A DNA stretch of 64,000 nt. Origin: LMUY01 sp965198895 (GTDB taxonomy: Bacteria > Pseudomonadota > Alphaproteobacteria > Acetobacterales > Acetobacteraceae). Of the stretch, positions 39,234 through 49,473 are shown in pieces. Position 1 is the stretch's first letter. Every line of letters begins with the position of its first letter. The stretch covers positions 2,294,001-2,358,000 of the forward strand of contig OZ240676.1 of the NCBI GenBank assembly GCA_965198895.1. Reading direction: 5' to 3'. Both the position numbers and the translations under genes were made by a program. The notes under the pieces are model-generated. The model saw only the letters and a list, made by a program, of their open reading frames with translations. It was not told the DNA's origin and searched no databases.

Positions 39234-39793
39234 ATGCCATCAAACGGTTCGCATACGCCTTAGCCCTCACACTCACGGCCAGCGCTGCGGGTGCCGCGAC
39301 GCTGGACGGGGTCACGTTCCCGGACAAATATCCCGTGGCGGGGCAAACCTTGGTGTTGAACGGCCTGGGTCAGCGCACCCTCACCGTGTTCAACGTCAAG
39401 GTCTACGTCGCCGCGCTGTATCTGCCGCAGCCGAGCCACGATGCGGCGCAAATCCTCGCGTCGCATTCGCCGAAGGTGTTGCTGCTGCAATACCTGCATA
39501 GCGGGTCGAAGTCGGAGATCGAGGAGGAATACCGCAAGGGCGAGCAGACCAATTGCGCCGACGGCGGCTGCAATCCCGCCGACAAGACCGACTTCGAACG
39601 GCTTGTCGCGGCAGCCCCGGCCGTCAAGGTCGGCGATACGACCACCTACATCTTCAATGGTCACGGTTTCCAGGTCTACGCCAACAACCAGTCGATCGGG
39701 ACGTTCAACAACGAAGATTTGGCAGAACGACTGCTATCCGGGTTCATCGGCGCACACCCGCCCTCGCCCGACCTGCGCAGCCGGCTGCTGGGC

Positions 39794-39805
<12 letters not shown>
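39230..39805 (+). CDS. exported chalcone isomerase-like protein
   Basis: A 191-residue protein with a signal peptide (FAYALALTLTASAAGAATL). The mature part has the bacterial chalcone-isomerase-like fold (GVTFPDKYPVAGQTLVLNG, VFNVKVYVAALYLP, YIFNGHGFQVYANNQSIGTF in shorter form). The bacterial proteins are not established as isomerases and may bind lipids or fatty acids. Start GTG at 39230 overlaps the aldolase stop, so the pair is coupled. Confidence 0.82.
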
Positions 39806-41017
<1,212 letters not shown>

Positions 41018-41051
41018 GACGGCGAAGGAGCGGCGGGGAGAAGATGTGTCC

Positions 41052-41090
41052 AAAACGACGAAGGCCCGGAAGTCGCCTTCCAGGCCTTCG
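41052..41090 (-). terminator. rho-independent terminator after the 96-aa exported protein gene
   Basis: On the minus strand CGAAGGCC (41090-41083) pairs with GGCCTTCG (41066-41059), with an inner GGAAG/CTTCC stem, and is followed by TCGTTTT. This fits an intrinsic terminator just behind the stop at 41109. Confidence 0.7.
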
Positions 41091-41108
41091 CCGTTCAGCC
41101 GCGTTTCG

Positions 41109-41399
41109 TCAAGGCTGCTTGACGGCCTGCGTCGATGTCCCGGTGACGGCGCTGTCGGCCGACGGGGTCGTCGCCTTCGGAACGGTGCCGCCGCCGACGG
41201 GTGAAGAACCGCCGACCGGCGGAGCGCCGCCCGTCGTCGAGAGCTGACCCTGGGGCGTAGAAGCCTGCGGGGCCCCGGCCGAGTTGCCCGCCGTCGTGGC
41301 CGTTCCCAGGGACGTCGCATTGCTCGTCGGCGTCGTCTGGGCGAAAGCCGGTAGCGACAGCGCCAGGAACCCTGCCGCGGCGATGACGAGTGCCTTCAT
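41109..41399 (-). CDS. small exported low-complexity protein
   Basis: A 96-residue protein with a signal peptide (ALVIAAAGFLALSLPAFA, cleavage before QTTP). The mature part of about 76 residues is rich in Thr, Ser, Ala, Gly and Pro without any predicted fold. A GGAGAGG site precedes the ATG at 41399. It has its own terminator. A protein of the same style is encoded on the other side of typA. Function unknown. Confidence 0.7.
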   Translation of the reverse strand: MKALVIAAAGFLALSLPAFAQTTPTSNATSLGTATTAGNSAGAPQASTPQGQLSTTGGAPPVGGSSPVGGGTVPKATTPSADSAVTGTSTQAVKQP

Positions 41400-41471
41400 G
41401 ATACCTCTCCTACAAGACCCGCAAGCAAGGGCCATTGGAGGGTTAACTAATGGCAACGAACACGGTTCCCG

Positions 41472-43301
41472 TCAGGCTGCCGCAGAATCTCCCTGCCGTC
41501 CGGCCTTCTTCCGCTCGTGGGGGTCGAGATGACGCTTGCGGAGCCGGATCGCGGCCGGGGTCACCTCCACCAACTCGTCATCCTCGATGTACGAAATGGC
41601 CTGTTCCAACGACATTTTCCGCGGCGGAATCAACAGCATCGCATCGTCTTTGCCGGACGCGCGCACGTTAGTGAGCTTCTTTTCCTTGATCGGGTTCACA
41701 TCGAGATCACTGTCGCGCGAGTGCTCGCCTAGAATTAGCCCTTCGTACACTTTGTCACCGGGGCTGACGAACAAAGTGCCGCGTTCCTGCAGATACCACA
41801 GCGCGTAATGAATCGCCTCGCCGCCTTCGGTCGAGATCAACGAGCCGTTACGGCGGCCCTCCATCGGGCCTGCCCACGGCTCGTAGCCAGCGAACAGGCG
41901 GTTCATGATCCCGCTGCCCCGCGTGTCGGTGAGGAACTCGCCGTGGTAGCCAATCAGCCCGCGGGACGGGATCTTGAAGGTCAGTCGCACCTTGCCGCCG
42001 CCAGACGGACGCATGTCCTGCATGACGCCTTTGCGCCGGCTCATCTTCTCGACGACGACGCCGGAATACGGCTCGTCCACGTCGACCAGCACCTCCTCGA
42101 ACGGCTCCTCGCGCTCCTTGGTGTCCGGATTGACCCGGGTCAGCACGCGGGGACGGCCGATGGTGAGTTCGAAGCCTTCGCGGCGCATCGTCTCGATCAG
42201 CACGCCGAGCTGCAACTCGCCACGGCCCGCGACTTCGAACGCCTCGCTCTCGTTGCTCTCGGTGATCTTGATGGCGACGTTGCCCTCGGCCTCCCGCAGC
42301 AGCCGGTCGCGGATCTGGCGGGAGGTGACCTTCTTGCCCTCGCGGCCGCCCAGCGGGCCGTCGTTGACGCGGAACGTCATCGCCAGCGTCGGCGGGTCGA
42401 TCGGGGTGGCGTGCAGCGGCTCGGCCAGGTCGGCAGAGCCCACCGTGTCCGGTACGGTCGCGTCGGTCAGCCCGGCAACGGCGATGATGTCACCGGCGAT
42501 CGCCTCGTCGACCGAGATACGCTCGAGCCCGCGGAAGCTCATCAGCTTGGTCAGCCGCCCGGTCTCGACCACGGAGCCATCGGCACGCAGCACTTTCAGC
42601 GGCATGTTCAGCCGGGCCGTGCCCTGCTCGACGCGCCCGGTCAGCACTCGGCCGAGGAAGTTATCGTAGTCCAGGATGGAGGCAACCATCCCGAACGGCA
42701 GGTCCGGGTTCAGCGCCGGGGCGGGCACGTGGCGCAGCACCAGGTCGAACATCGGCGCGAGGTCCTTGCGGGCGCCCTCGAGCACTTCGTCGGCCCAGCC
42801 TTGGCGGCCCGAGGCATACAGCATCGGGAAGTCCAACTGCTCGTCCGTGGCGCCGAGCGCGGCGAAGAGGTCGAATACTTCGGTATGGACCTCGTCGGCA
42901 CGGGCGTCCTGGCGGTCGACCTTGTTGACGACCACGATCGGCTTGATGCCCTGGGCCAGCGCCTTGCCGACCACGAACTTGGTCTGCGGCAGCACGCCCT
43001 CGGCGGCGTCGACCAGCACGATCGCGCCGTCCACCATGTTCAGGATTCGCTCCACCTCACCGCCGAAATCGGCGTGGCCGGGGGTATCGACGATGTTGAT
43101 CCGCGTGCCCTTCCACTCGACGCTGGCGACCTTGGCCAGGATCGTGATGCCACGTTCCTTTTCCAGGTCGTTGCGGTCCAGGGCGCGTTCGACGACCTGC
43201 TGGTGCTCTCGATAGGCGCCGGATTGCTTCAGTAGTTGGTCGACGAGCGTGGTCTTGCCGTGGTCGACGTGGGCAATAATGGCAATGTTGCGAATATCCA
43301 T
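41472..43301 (-). CDS. typA: translational GTPase TypA/BipA
   Basis: A 609-residue ribosome-associated GTPase needed for 50S assembly and stress or low-temperature growth. G1 is AHVDHGKTT, G2 region ERGITILAKVASV, G3 DTPGHADF, G4 NKVDR. The C-terminal half holds domains III and V and the BipA-specific domain (RPSGGGKVRLTFKIPSRGLIG in parts: KIPSRGLIGY). Full length. The short last segment is variable and rich in Lys/Arg. Confidence 0.97.
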   Translation of the reverse strand: MDIRNIAIIAHVDHGKTTLVDQLLKQSGAYREHQQVVERALDRNDLEKERGITILAKVASVEWKGTRINIVDTPGHADFGGEVERILNMVDGAIVLVDAAEGVLPQTKFVVGKALAQGIKPIVVVNKVDRQDARADEVHTEVFDLFAALGATDEQLDFPMLYASGRQGWADEVLEGARKDLAPMFDLVLRHVPAPALNPDLPFGMVASILDYDNFLGRVLTGRVEQGTARLNMPLKVLRADGSVVETGRLTKLMSFRGLERISVDEAIAGDIIAVAGLTDATVPDTVGSADLAEPLHATPIDPPTLAMTFRVNDGPLGGREGKKVTSRQIRDRLLREAEGNVAIKITESNESEAFEVAGRGELQLGVLIETMRREGFELTIGRPRVLTRVNPDTKEREEPFEEVLVDVDEPYSGVVVEKMSRRKGVMQDMRPSGGGKVRLTFKIPSRGLIGYHGEFLTDTRGSGIMNRLFAGYEPWAGPMEGRRNGSLISTEGGEAIHYALWYLQERGTLFVSPGDKVYEGLILGEHSRDSDLDVNPIKEKKLTNVRASGKDDAMLLIPPRKMSLEQAISYIEDDELVEVTPAAIRLRKRHLDPHERKKAGRQGDSAAA

Positions 43302-43432
43302 AGGTCTTTACCCGGGCATACCCGTGCGGGCGTGCCTCGCCTGTCTCATGTTGCAGGCGCACACATAGTAGGGAGCGGCCCGGAATACGAGCCGAAAACG
43401 CGGAGCCGCGTCACTGACGGGCTGCAACCGCC

Positions 43433-43699
43433 CTAGTGGCTGGTTGCGGCCGCCGAGTGTGCGGCGCTGCGCCGGGTGGTCGCCGCGAGTGGCCGGGCCG
43501 GTTTGCTGGCGCCGATGGCCGCCGGCGATGCCGGCGTTGCGGCCCCGGCATCTGGGTGACGGACAGCGCCGCTGGAGGTGAGCGGCGTATTGGACGGCAT
43601 TGCGCCCGGTGAGGCAGTTGCCGGACCACCAGCGGTCTGCGCGGCTGCTCCGCCGGCCAGACCAAGGAGGATGAAAGACGTTAGCACTCGCTTGCGCAT
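43433..43699 (-). CDS. small exported low-complexity protein
   Basis: An 88-residue protein with a signal peptide (VLTSFILLGLAGGAAA, cleavage before QTAGG). The mature part is rich in Ala, Pro, Ser and Thr with several Arg/Lys and His, and has no recognisable domain. A CAGGAGAG site lies 7-8 bases before the ATG. It resembles the 96-residue product on the other side of typA in size, signal peptide and mature start (QT), so the two may be distant paralogs. Confidence 0.66.
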   Translation of the reverse strand: MRKRVLTSFILLGLAGGAAAQTAGGPATASPGAMPSNTPLTSSGAVRHPDAGAATPASPAAIGASKPARPLAATTRRSAAHSAAATSH

Positions 43700-43893
43700 G
43701 TGCGCTCTCCTGCCTGTGTCGTGCCCGAACGAACGGGATCGGGTGGGGGCGGTTGCACCAATTGCGCGGCTACGGGTTTCACAATATGGCCCGGCCGGTC
43801 AGGGTGCTCGAATACGTGACCCGGTCCAACTCCCAGCCCAGCGATTGCACCGCTCGGACCAGATCGGTGCTTTTCACCCTGGACGCAAGCTCC

Positions 43894-44859
43894 TCAGCCC
43901 CTCTTCGGGCGTGCTCCATACTGGCTGATCACTTCGGCCGCCGCAACGCTCGCCATACGACCGCATTCAGCCAACGGCTTGCCCGCGGTAAGTCCAGCCA
44001 AGAACCCACCGGCATACGCGTCGCCGGCGCCGGTCGTGTCCACCACCTCGGTCGGCTCTGCCGCGACGACGAACCGTTCGTCACCGCGAAGGATCAGGCT
44101 GCCCGCCTCGCTGCGGGTGAGTGCCGCGATGGCGACATCCGCCCGGGCCGCCTCCGCCGCCTCGTCGAAGCTGTTCACCTCATACAGGCTGCAAATCTCG
44201 GCCTCGTTGGCGAACAGGATGTCGACGTCGCCCCGCACCAGCTCACGGAAGGCGGCACGGTGTCGGTCGACGCAGAACGCGTCCGACAGCGACAGCGCTA
44301 CCTGGCGGCCCGCTTCATGGGCGGCGGCGGCGGCCCGGCGGAAGGCAGCCTGAGCGGCCGGCGGGTCGAATAGGTAGCCCTCGAGATACAGCACGGCCGA
44401 TTGCCCGACCAATGCCTCGTCAACGTCGTCCTCGCTGAACGAGACGCAGGCGCCGAGGAACGTGTTCATGGTGCGCTGCCCGTCCGGCGTCACCAGGATC
44501 AGGCAGCGTGCCGTCGATGCCCCACCGGTCAGCGGCGCCGTGGGAAAATGCACCCCGATCGCCCCGATATCGCGGCGGAACGACTGGCCCAGCGCGTCGT
44601 CGGCGACCTTGCCCAGATAGGCGACCCGCGCGCCCATGCCGGCCGCGACGGCGCAGGTATTGGCGGCCGAGCCACCGCTGCTCTCCTGACCCGGCGGCAT
44701 CGCGCCGTACAAGGTGTCGGCCGCCGGCTCGTCGATCAGCGCCATGCCACCTTTGCGCATGTCGAGCTTCGACAGGAATGATTCGGGAGCGGGCGACACC
44801 ACATCCACGATGGCGTTACCGATGCCGATGATGTCGAAACGCAGCGTGGAGTCGCTCAT
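43894..44859 (-). CDS. PfkB family carbohydrate/adenosine kinase
   Basis: A 321-residue ribokinase-fold kinase. Visible are GIGNAIVDVVSPA at the N-terminus, SGGSAANTCAVAAGMG (substrate loop), ANEAEICSLY and the ATP/catalytic motif DTTGAGDAYAGGFL with the catalytic Asp. Sequence style fits bacterial adenosine-kinase-like members that phosphorylate a nucleoside or sugar. Start ATG at 44859; the longer open frame upstream is a shadow of the divergent EI24 gene. The 194 bp between this gene and 43700 hold nothing I recognise. Confidence 0.9.
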   Translation of the reverse strand: MSDSTLRFDIIGIGNAIVDVVSPAPESFLSKLDMRKGGMALIDEPAADTLYGAMPPGQESSGGSAANTCAVAAGMGARVAYLGKVADDALGQSFRRDIGAIGVHFPTAPLTGGASTARCLILVTPDGQRTMNTFLGACVSFSEDDVDEALVGQSAVLYLEGYLFDPPAAQAAFRRAAAAAHEAGRQVALSLSDAFCVDRHRAAFRELVRGDVDILFANEAEICSLYEVNSFDEAAEAARADVAIAALTRSEAGSLILRGDERFVVAAEPTEVVDTTGAGDAYAGGFLAGLTAGKPLAECGRMASVAAAEVISQYGARPKRG

Positions 44860-44922
44860 GATAGGGTGCCGTTCAGATATTCTGGCCCGCGCGTACCACC
44901 GTGCGGCCGGGGCTGCAACGGC

Positions 44923-45576
44923 GTGAGGGCCCTGCTGCTCGCCTTGGGCCAGCTGGACGACCCGGCCTGCCTCGGCGTGCTCGGCCGCAGCGTGGGACTG
45001 GCGCTGGTCGCCTATGTGGCGCTGATGGCGGGTAGCATCTGGGCCATCCATGCGCTGCTCGCCAGCGTGCACTGGCCGGGCTGGCTCGCCGCCGTGCTGG
45101 GCACGCTCGGTGTCGTGCTGCTCGCGTTCTGGCTGTTCCTGCCGACAGTCATGCTGATCGCGACCCTCTACATCGACCGGATCGCGCAGGCCGTCGACCG
45201 CCGGCACTACCCCGGCCTGCCGCAGCCCAACCCGGCCGCCCTGCCGGCACAGGTCTGGGATGGGCTGGCACTCACGCTGCAGGTGCTGGTGCTCAACGCC
45301 GTCGCGGTCGTGCTTGCGCTGCTGGTGCCCGGCATCGGCCTGGTTCTGGCCATCCTGGTCAGTGGCTGGGCGATCGGGCGGGGGCTGTTCGTGGCGGTGG
45401 CGATGCGCCGGATGGGCCGCGCCGAGGCGCAATTCCTGTATCGGCGGCACCGCATCGCCGTCCTGCTGCCCGGGCTGGCGCTGGCGGCTGCGGCGACGCT
45501 GCCGGGCGTCAATCTGCTGGTTCCGATCGTGGGAACGGCGGCGATGGTGCACGTGCTCAACACAAACCTGCGTTAA
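44923..45576 (+). CDS. EI24 domain (CysZ-like) membrane protein
   Basis: A 217-residue polytopic membrane protein with about four hydrophobic stretches and the YIDRIAQAVDRRHYPGLP loop typical of EI24/CysZ-type proteins. CysZ imports sulfate; the short alphaproteobacterial members are uncharacterised. Start GTG at 44923; divergent from the kinase by 63 bp. The next gene, a bactofilin, begins 100 bp downstream. Confidence 0.78.
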   Translation: MRALLLALGQLDDPACLGVLGRSVGLALVAYVALMAGSIWAIHALLASVHWPGWLAAVLGTLGVVLLAFWLFLPTVMLIATLYIDRIAQAVDRRHYPGLPQPNPAALPAQVWDGLALTLQVLVLNAVAVVLALLVPGIGLVLAILVSGWAIGRGLFVAVAMRRMGRAEAQFLYRRHRIAVLLPGLALAAAATLPGVNLLVPIVGTAAMVHVLNTNLR

Positions 45577-45676
45577 AAATTCGTCCGGGGGGCGGGTTGT
45601 TCCCCCGCGGCAGCGATGTTAGGCCTGGGCGTCCACCCGCTAGGAAACCTGGCACAGCGCGCAGGGAGGTTACCGC

Positions 45677-46324
45677 TTGTTCAAACGACGCAACCCGACC
45701 GAGGGCGAGGCTGCACCCGGCGAGTCCGATGCCAGCATACCCGCCGTCGCCGAAACCATCACGCCTGCCGTCGCGCCCAAGCCGGATACCGGCCTCGGTG
45801 TTCCGCCCTTTCGTCCAGCCCCCCCGAAGGAGGTGCCCGCCATGGGCCGCACGTCATACCCCTCGCCGACCCCCGGCTCGAATCCTCCTCCGTCTCCGCC
45901 GAGCCCGCCCGGGCCGCCGGGAATGCAGACCGCACCGGGCCGCCCGGGTGGCCCTGGTCCGAACCGCACCACGACCGAGCGCCGCACCCTCGTGGTCGGC
46001 CGCGGCATCAGCGTACAGGGCACCGTGCAGGACGCCGAGCGCCTCGTTGTCGAGGGCACGGTCGAGGCGAGCATGATCCACGCCACCGAACTCTCCATCT
46101 CCCCGGGCGGCGTGTTCAAGGGTGAGGTCGAGGTCGAGGACGCCGAAGTGGCCGGCACCATCGACGGCACCCTCACGGCGCGCGGCAGCCTGACCATCCG
46201 TGCCACCGGCCGGGTGTTGGGCACGGCGCGCTGCCGGCGGCTCCAGGTCGAGGACGGCGGCCAGATCACCGGCCGCATGGAGATGCTCACCGACAGCGCC
46301 AAGGCGGCCGACGCCGCCGCCTGA
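45677..46324 (+). CDS. bactofilin (polymer-forming cytoskeletal protein), TTG start
   Basis: A 215-residue protein. Residues 1 to about 105 are a Pro/Gly-rich disordered tail. Residues about 107-205 form the right-handed beta-helix bactofilin (DUF583) domain: LVVGRGISVQGTVQDAERLVVEG, GVFKGEVEVEDAEVAGTIDG and ITGRM in parts. Bactofilins assemble into membrane-linked filaments that place cell-envelope enzymes. The start is TTG with a GGGAGG site seven bases upstream. Confidence 0.9.
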   Translation: MFKRRNPTEGEAAPGESDASIPAVAETITPAVAPKPDTGLGVPPFRPAPPKEVPAMGRTSYPSPTPGSNPPPSPPSPPGPPGMQTAPGRPGGPGPNRTTTERRTLVVGRGISVQGTVQDAERLVVEGTVEASMIHATELSISPGGVFKGEVEVEDAEVAGTIDGTLTARGSLTIRATGRVLGTARCRRLQVEDGGQITGRMEMLTDSAKAADAAA

Positions 46325-46330
46325 CCGGGG

Positions 46331-47197
46331 CTAGTCCCCGACGAAGAACGGCTTGGCCGCGCGGTCGTAGTCTGGATAACCGAGGGCCGCGCGGAGCTGC
46401 TCCGGCGTCATGGCGCCGGGCGCCTCGGCCAGGCCGGCGGACAGAGCGGCGAGCCCCGCCTGGATCCCGGCCGCGGCCAAGGATAGCAGTGCGGTGGGGT
46501 GGGTGCCGATCTTCAGCCCCAACTCCGCCGCGCGGGCTTGCGTCGGGGTTTCCCGCTTGGCTCCGGGCGACAGCACGGCGAACGAGGGGCGGCCCTTGGC
46601 AGCCTGCACCGCGCGGCGAACCTCCGCCTCGTCGGCTGGGGAGTCTAGGAACAGGATTTCCGCCCCTTCCTCGACGAACATCTCGATCCGCGCCACCGCT
46701 TCGTCCATGCCCAGGGTCGGGCGGCAATCCGTGCGGGCCATCACCAGGATGCCCGACTCCCTGGCGGCGGACACCGCCGCACGAACCTTCATGCGCGCCT
46801 CCTCCCGCGGCAGGCACGGCTTGCCGGCCGCGGTCAGGGCGCGCGGCGTGACCTTGTCCTCGATCAGGATGGCAGCCGCGCCCACCCGGCCGTAAGCGCG
46901 CACCGTGCGCTGGACGTTGATGGCGTTGCCGTAGCCATGGTCGCCATCGGCCAGCACCAGCGTGTCCGGCGCCGCGGCGCGCACCATGTCCAGCGAGTTG
47001 AACATCTCCGCGAACGAGATCACGTCCAGGTCGGGTCCGCCGAGCCGCGTTGCGGAGACGCACGAGCCGGACATGAACGCCGTCTTAAAGCCTGCAGCCG
47101 CGGCCATCTTGGCGCTCAACCCGTCCCATATGGCGGGCATCACGATGAAACCGGGTTCGGCCAAAAGCGCGCGTAGCCGGTCGGGCGGGGTTGTCAT
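46331..47197 (-). CDS. isocitrate lyase/PEP mutase superfamily enzyme
   Basis: A 288-residue TIM-barrel enzyme cleaving or rearranging C-C or C-P bonds of 2-oxo/2-hydroxy acids with Mg2+. The metal site is ADGDHGYGN. The gating-loop segment is IEDKVTPRALTAAGKPC in place of the KRCGH of isocitrate/methylisocitrate lyases, so it is not one of those; an oxaloacetate decarboxylase or CPEP-mutase-like activity is possible. Start at 47197. Divergent from the MarR gene; the bactofilin gene converges 6 bp away. Confidence 0.88.
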   Translation of the reverse strand: MTTPPDRLRALLAEPGFIVMPAIWDGLSAKMAAAAGFKTAFMSGSCVSATRLGGPDLDVISFAEMFNSLDMVRAAAPDTLVLADGDHGYGNAINVQRTVRAYGRVGAAAILIEDKVTPRALTAAGKPCLPREEARMKVRAAVSAARESGILVMARTDCRPTLGMDEAVARIEMFVEEGAEILFLDSPADEAEVRRAVQAAKGRPSFAVLSPGAKRETPTQARAAELGLKIGTHPTALLSLAAAGIQAGLAALSAGLAEAPGAMTPEQLRAALGYPDYDRAAKPFFVGD

Positions 47198-47249
47198 GGG
47201 GATCCAGTTTCCTGTGATGAAGTCGTTGCGGTTGCACGCTTTGCGGATT

Positions 47250-47282
47250 TGGTTTGGCGGCCAACTGCCGGGCACCAAACCA
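47250..47282. promoter_or_regulatory. inverted repeat in the divergent gap, candidate MarR operator
   Basis: TGGTTTGG (47250-47257) and CCAAACCA (47275-47282) are perfect 8-bp inverted arms 17 bases apart. They lie between the ICL/PEP-mutase gene and the MarR gene. TTGTCA at 47285-47290 with TACTGC 17 bases later could be the plus-strand promoter. An operator for the adjacent MarR protein is a reasonable guess only. Confidence 0.4.
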
Positions 47283-47356
47283 CCTTGTCAAACGCCTCCT
47301 TGTGCCATACTGCTCGAGACCAAGACGAAGAACATCCGCTGCAAAGGTGGAACGGG

Positions 47357-47866
47357 ATGGACACGCACCTGCTGACTGGTGGCCCGGCCGACGCGGAGGG
47401 GCTCCACATCCCGCCGGCGTTCGAGAGCCTCATCGGTTATCACCTCCGCATCGCGCAGGAGGCCTCGTTTAATGCCATCCAGCAAGTGGACGGGGGAAGC
47501 GACCTGCGACCGGGCTGGTACACGGTGCTGACGATCCTGCACGATCATCCCGGCCTGGTACCGAGCGAACTCAGCCGCTACTGCGGCCGCGACCGATCGA
47601 CGCTGACGGGGACGCTGAAGAACCTTGCCCAACACGGGCTGATCACCCGACGGCGGCGGCGCGACGACCAGCGCAGCTACACGGTGCGGCTGACCGCGAA
47701 AGGCACCGAGATGCTGGATCGGTTGCGCGACCACTCGCAACGCCACGACGCGCGCCTGGACGCCATCGTGGGTGCGGAGGACAAGCCCCATCTGCTCGCC
47801 ATGCTGCGCCGCATCGCAGCCGGGCTGGGCACCCTTCCGGGCGGGACACAATCCGACCCGGCGTAA
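47357..47866 (+). CDS. MarR family transcriptional regulator
   Basis: A 169-residue winged-helix regulator. The recognition region is LVPSELSRYCGRDRSTLTG and the wing DDQRSYTVRLTAKG (about residues 75-115). MarR proteins usually repress and respond to small aromatic or other acids. The start ATG at 47357 has GGTGGAAC upstream. It precedes the TRAP transporter by 30 bp, and may control both that operon and the divergent lyase-like gene. Confidence 0.9.
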   Translation: MDTHLLTGGPADAEGLHIPPAFESLIGYHLRIAQEASFNAIQQVDGGSDLRPGWYTVLTILHDHPGLVPSELSRYCGRDRSTLTGTLKNLAQHGLITRRRRRDDQRSYTVRLTAKGTEMLDRLRDHSQRHDARLDAIVGAEDKPHLLAMLRRIAAGLGTLPGGTQSDPA

Positions 47867-47896
47867 AATCAACAACTAGACGGAGGAAACACGACA

Positions 47897-48919
47897 ATGA
47901 AGAACAGGACCGTCCTAACCTGCCTGACCGCGGCCGTGCTGCTCGCCACCCTGCCCGCTGCTGCGCAGGAGAAGCACATCAACCTCAAGATCTCGCTTTG
48001 GGTGCCGCCGGCGCATCCGCTGGTCGCGTCGGCGCGGGAGTGGGCGGCCGACATCACCAAGGAATCGGGCGGCAGCATCACCGCCACGATCTTTCCGGCC
48101 GAACAACTCGGCAAGGCGTTCGACCATTACGACATGGTGCGCGATGGCATTGCCGACGTGGCCTATGTCAGCCCCGGCTACCAGCCGGGCCGCTTCCCGA
48201 TCGCCGACGCACCGCAATTGCCCTTCACCATCGCCAACGGCACAGGTGGCTCGGCCGCGGTGGATGCCTGGTATGCGAAGTATGCCGCGAAGGAGATGGG
48301 CGACACGCATTACTGCCTCGCCTTCGTGTCCGACCCGGGGACGCTGCACTCCAAGAAGAAGATCGTCGAGCCGGCCGACATGAAGGGGCTCAAGGTGCGG
48401 CCCGCGCAGGCCACCATGGGCGAGTTGGTCACCCGGCTGGGCGGCACGAACGTGCAGGCCTCGATCGCCGAATCGCGCGACATCCTGGATCGCGGCGTGG
48501 CGGATGCGATCACCGATTTGTGGAATTCGCAGTTCCTGTTCGGCATCAACAACATCACGAAATACCACATCGACTTCGCGCTCTACACCACGACCTATGT
48601 CTGGCCGATCAACGCGGCGGTCTACGACGGCGCCTCCCCCGCGCAAAAGGCGGTGCTCGATCACCATTGCACGCCGGAATGGGCGGAGAAGCTTGCCTCC
48701 GGCTGGGCCAATTTCGAGGCCGCGGGACGCGAGCTCACCCGCAAGACGCCGGGCCACACCATCGTCGAACTGACGCCGGAGCAGATGGAGCACTGGAAGC
48801 AAGCCGTGGCCCCGATGCAGGCGGCGTGGGAGGACCGTGCGCGCAAGGCCGGCATCGACCCGGTGGCCGCATTGGCCGAACTGAAGGACCAGTTGAACCA
48901 GCACCACGCCGCTTACTGA
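47897..48919 (+). CDS. TRAP transporter substrate-binding protein (DctP)
   Basis: A 340-residue periplasmic receptor with signal peptide (LTCLTAAVLLATLPAAAQE). DctP marks: the ISLWVPPAHPLVASAREWAA start, GMKVRP-type MKGLKVRPAQATMGELVTRLGG (in parts), and the conserved Arg of the substrate carboxylate site is likely that of LKVRP. It binds an organic acid and hands it to the DctQM permease encoded next. An AGGAGGAAA-like GGAGGAA site precedes the ATG. Confidence 0.93.
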   Translation: MKNRTVLTCLTAAVLLATLPAAAQEKHINLKISLWVPPAHPLVASAREWAADITKESGGSITATIFPAEQLGKAFDHYDMVRDGIADVAYVSPGYQPGRFPIADAPQLPFTIANGTGGSAAVDAWYAKYAAKEMGDTHYCLAFVSDPGTLHSKKKIVEPADMKGLKVRPAQATMGELVTRLGGTNVQASIAESRDILDRGVADAITDLWNSQFLFGINNITKYHIDFALYTTTYVWPINAAVYDGASPAQKAVLDHHCTPEWAEKLASGWANFEAAGRELTRKTPGHTIVELTPEQMEHWKQAVAPMQAAWEDRARKAGIDPVAALAELKDQLNQHHAAY

Positions 48920-48920
48920 G

Positions 48921-49469
48921 GTGACGATCGAGACGCTCGGCGTTCCGGTGCCGCCGGCGCGCAGGAACGCCATGGACCGTTTCATCGACGGCATCGAATG
49001 GATCGCCGCCGGGTTCGTGGGCCTGGTGGCGGTGGACATCTTCGTCTCGGTGCTGCTGCGCTACTTCTTCAGCTATTCGATCCCCGACGGCTATGATTTT
49101 GGGCGGATGTTCCTGGGCATCCTGATCTTCTGGGGTATCGCCGCCACCAGCTACCGCGGCGCGCACATCACCGTGGACTTGCTGTGGGAGGTGGTCGGCG
49201 GGCGTTGGAAGCGGATCATCGATATCTTCGCGACGTTGGTGCTGCTGCTGGTGGTGAGCGTGCAGACCATCATGCTGTTCAACAAGGTCGTGCAGACCCG
49301 CGCGCAACACGTGCTCACCTACGATCTGCATCTGCCGACCTGGCCGTTCTTCCTGGTGGCCTGGTTGGGGGACGTATCGGCCGTGCTGCTGATCGCGGTG
49401 CGCACCTTCCGCCTGATCGTGACGCCCGACCGGGTGAACGAGGCGCATTCCACCGCCCCGGTAGAATAG
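48921..49469 (+). CDS. TRAP transporter small permease (DctQ)
   Basis: A 182-residue membrane protein with four hydrophobic helices (about residues 25-45, 60-80, 95-118 and 140-160) and the DctQ sequence LGILIFWGIAATSYRGAHITVDL in parts. It forms the membrane complex with DctM. The start is GTG one base after the DctP stop. Confidence 0.9.
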   Translation: MTIETLGVPVPPARRNAMDRFIDGIEWIAAGFVGLVAVDIFVSVLLRYFFSYSIPDGYDFGRMFLGILIFWGIAATSYRGAHITVDLLWEVVGGRWKRIIDIFATLVLLLVVSVQTIMLFNKVVQTRAQHVLTYDLHLPTWPFFLVAWLGDVSAVLLIAVRTFRLIVTPDRVNEAHSTAPVE

Positions 49470-49473
49470 CGCG

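Noticed and set aside
41018..41320. N-terminal extension of the AmpG-like permease (about 100 residues)
   Set aside because: The extension is Arg/Pro-rich, overlaps the antisense of the 96-aa gene and crosses its terminator hairpin, so it is non-coding.
43753..44373. 206-codon plus-strand frame over the kinase 3' end
   Set aside because: Antisense of the PfkB kinase; no motif of its own.
46489..46851. Pro/Arg-rich plus-strand frame inside the ICL/PEP-mutase gene
   Set aside because: Composition bias of the antisense strand of a real gene.
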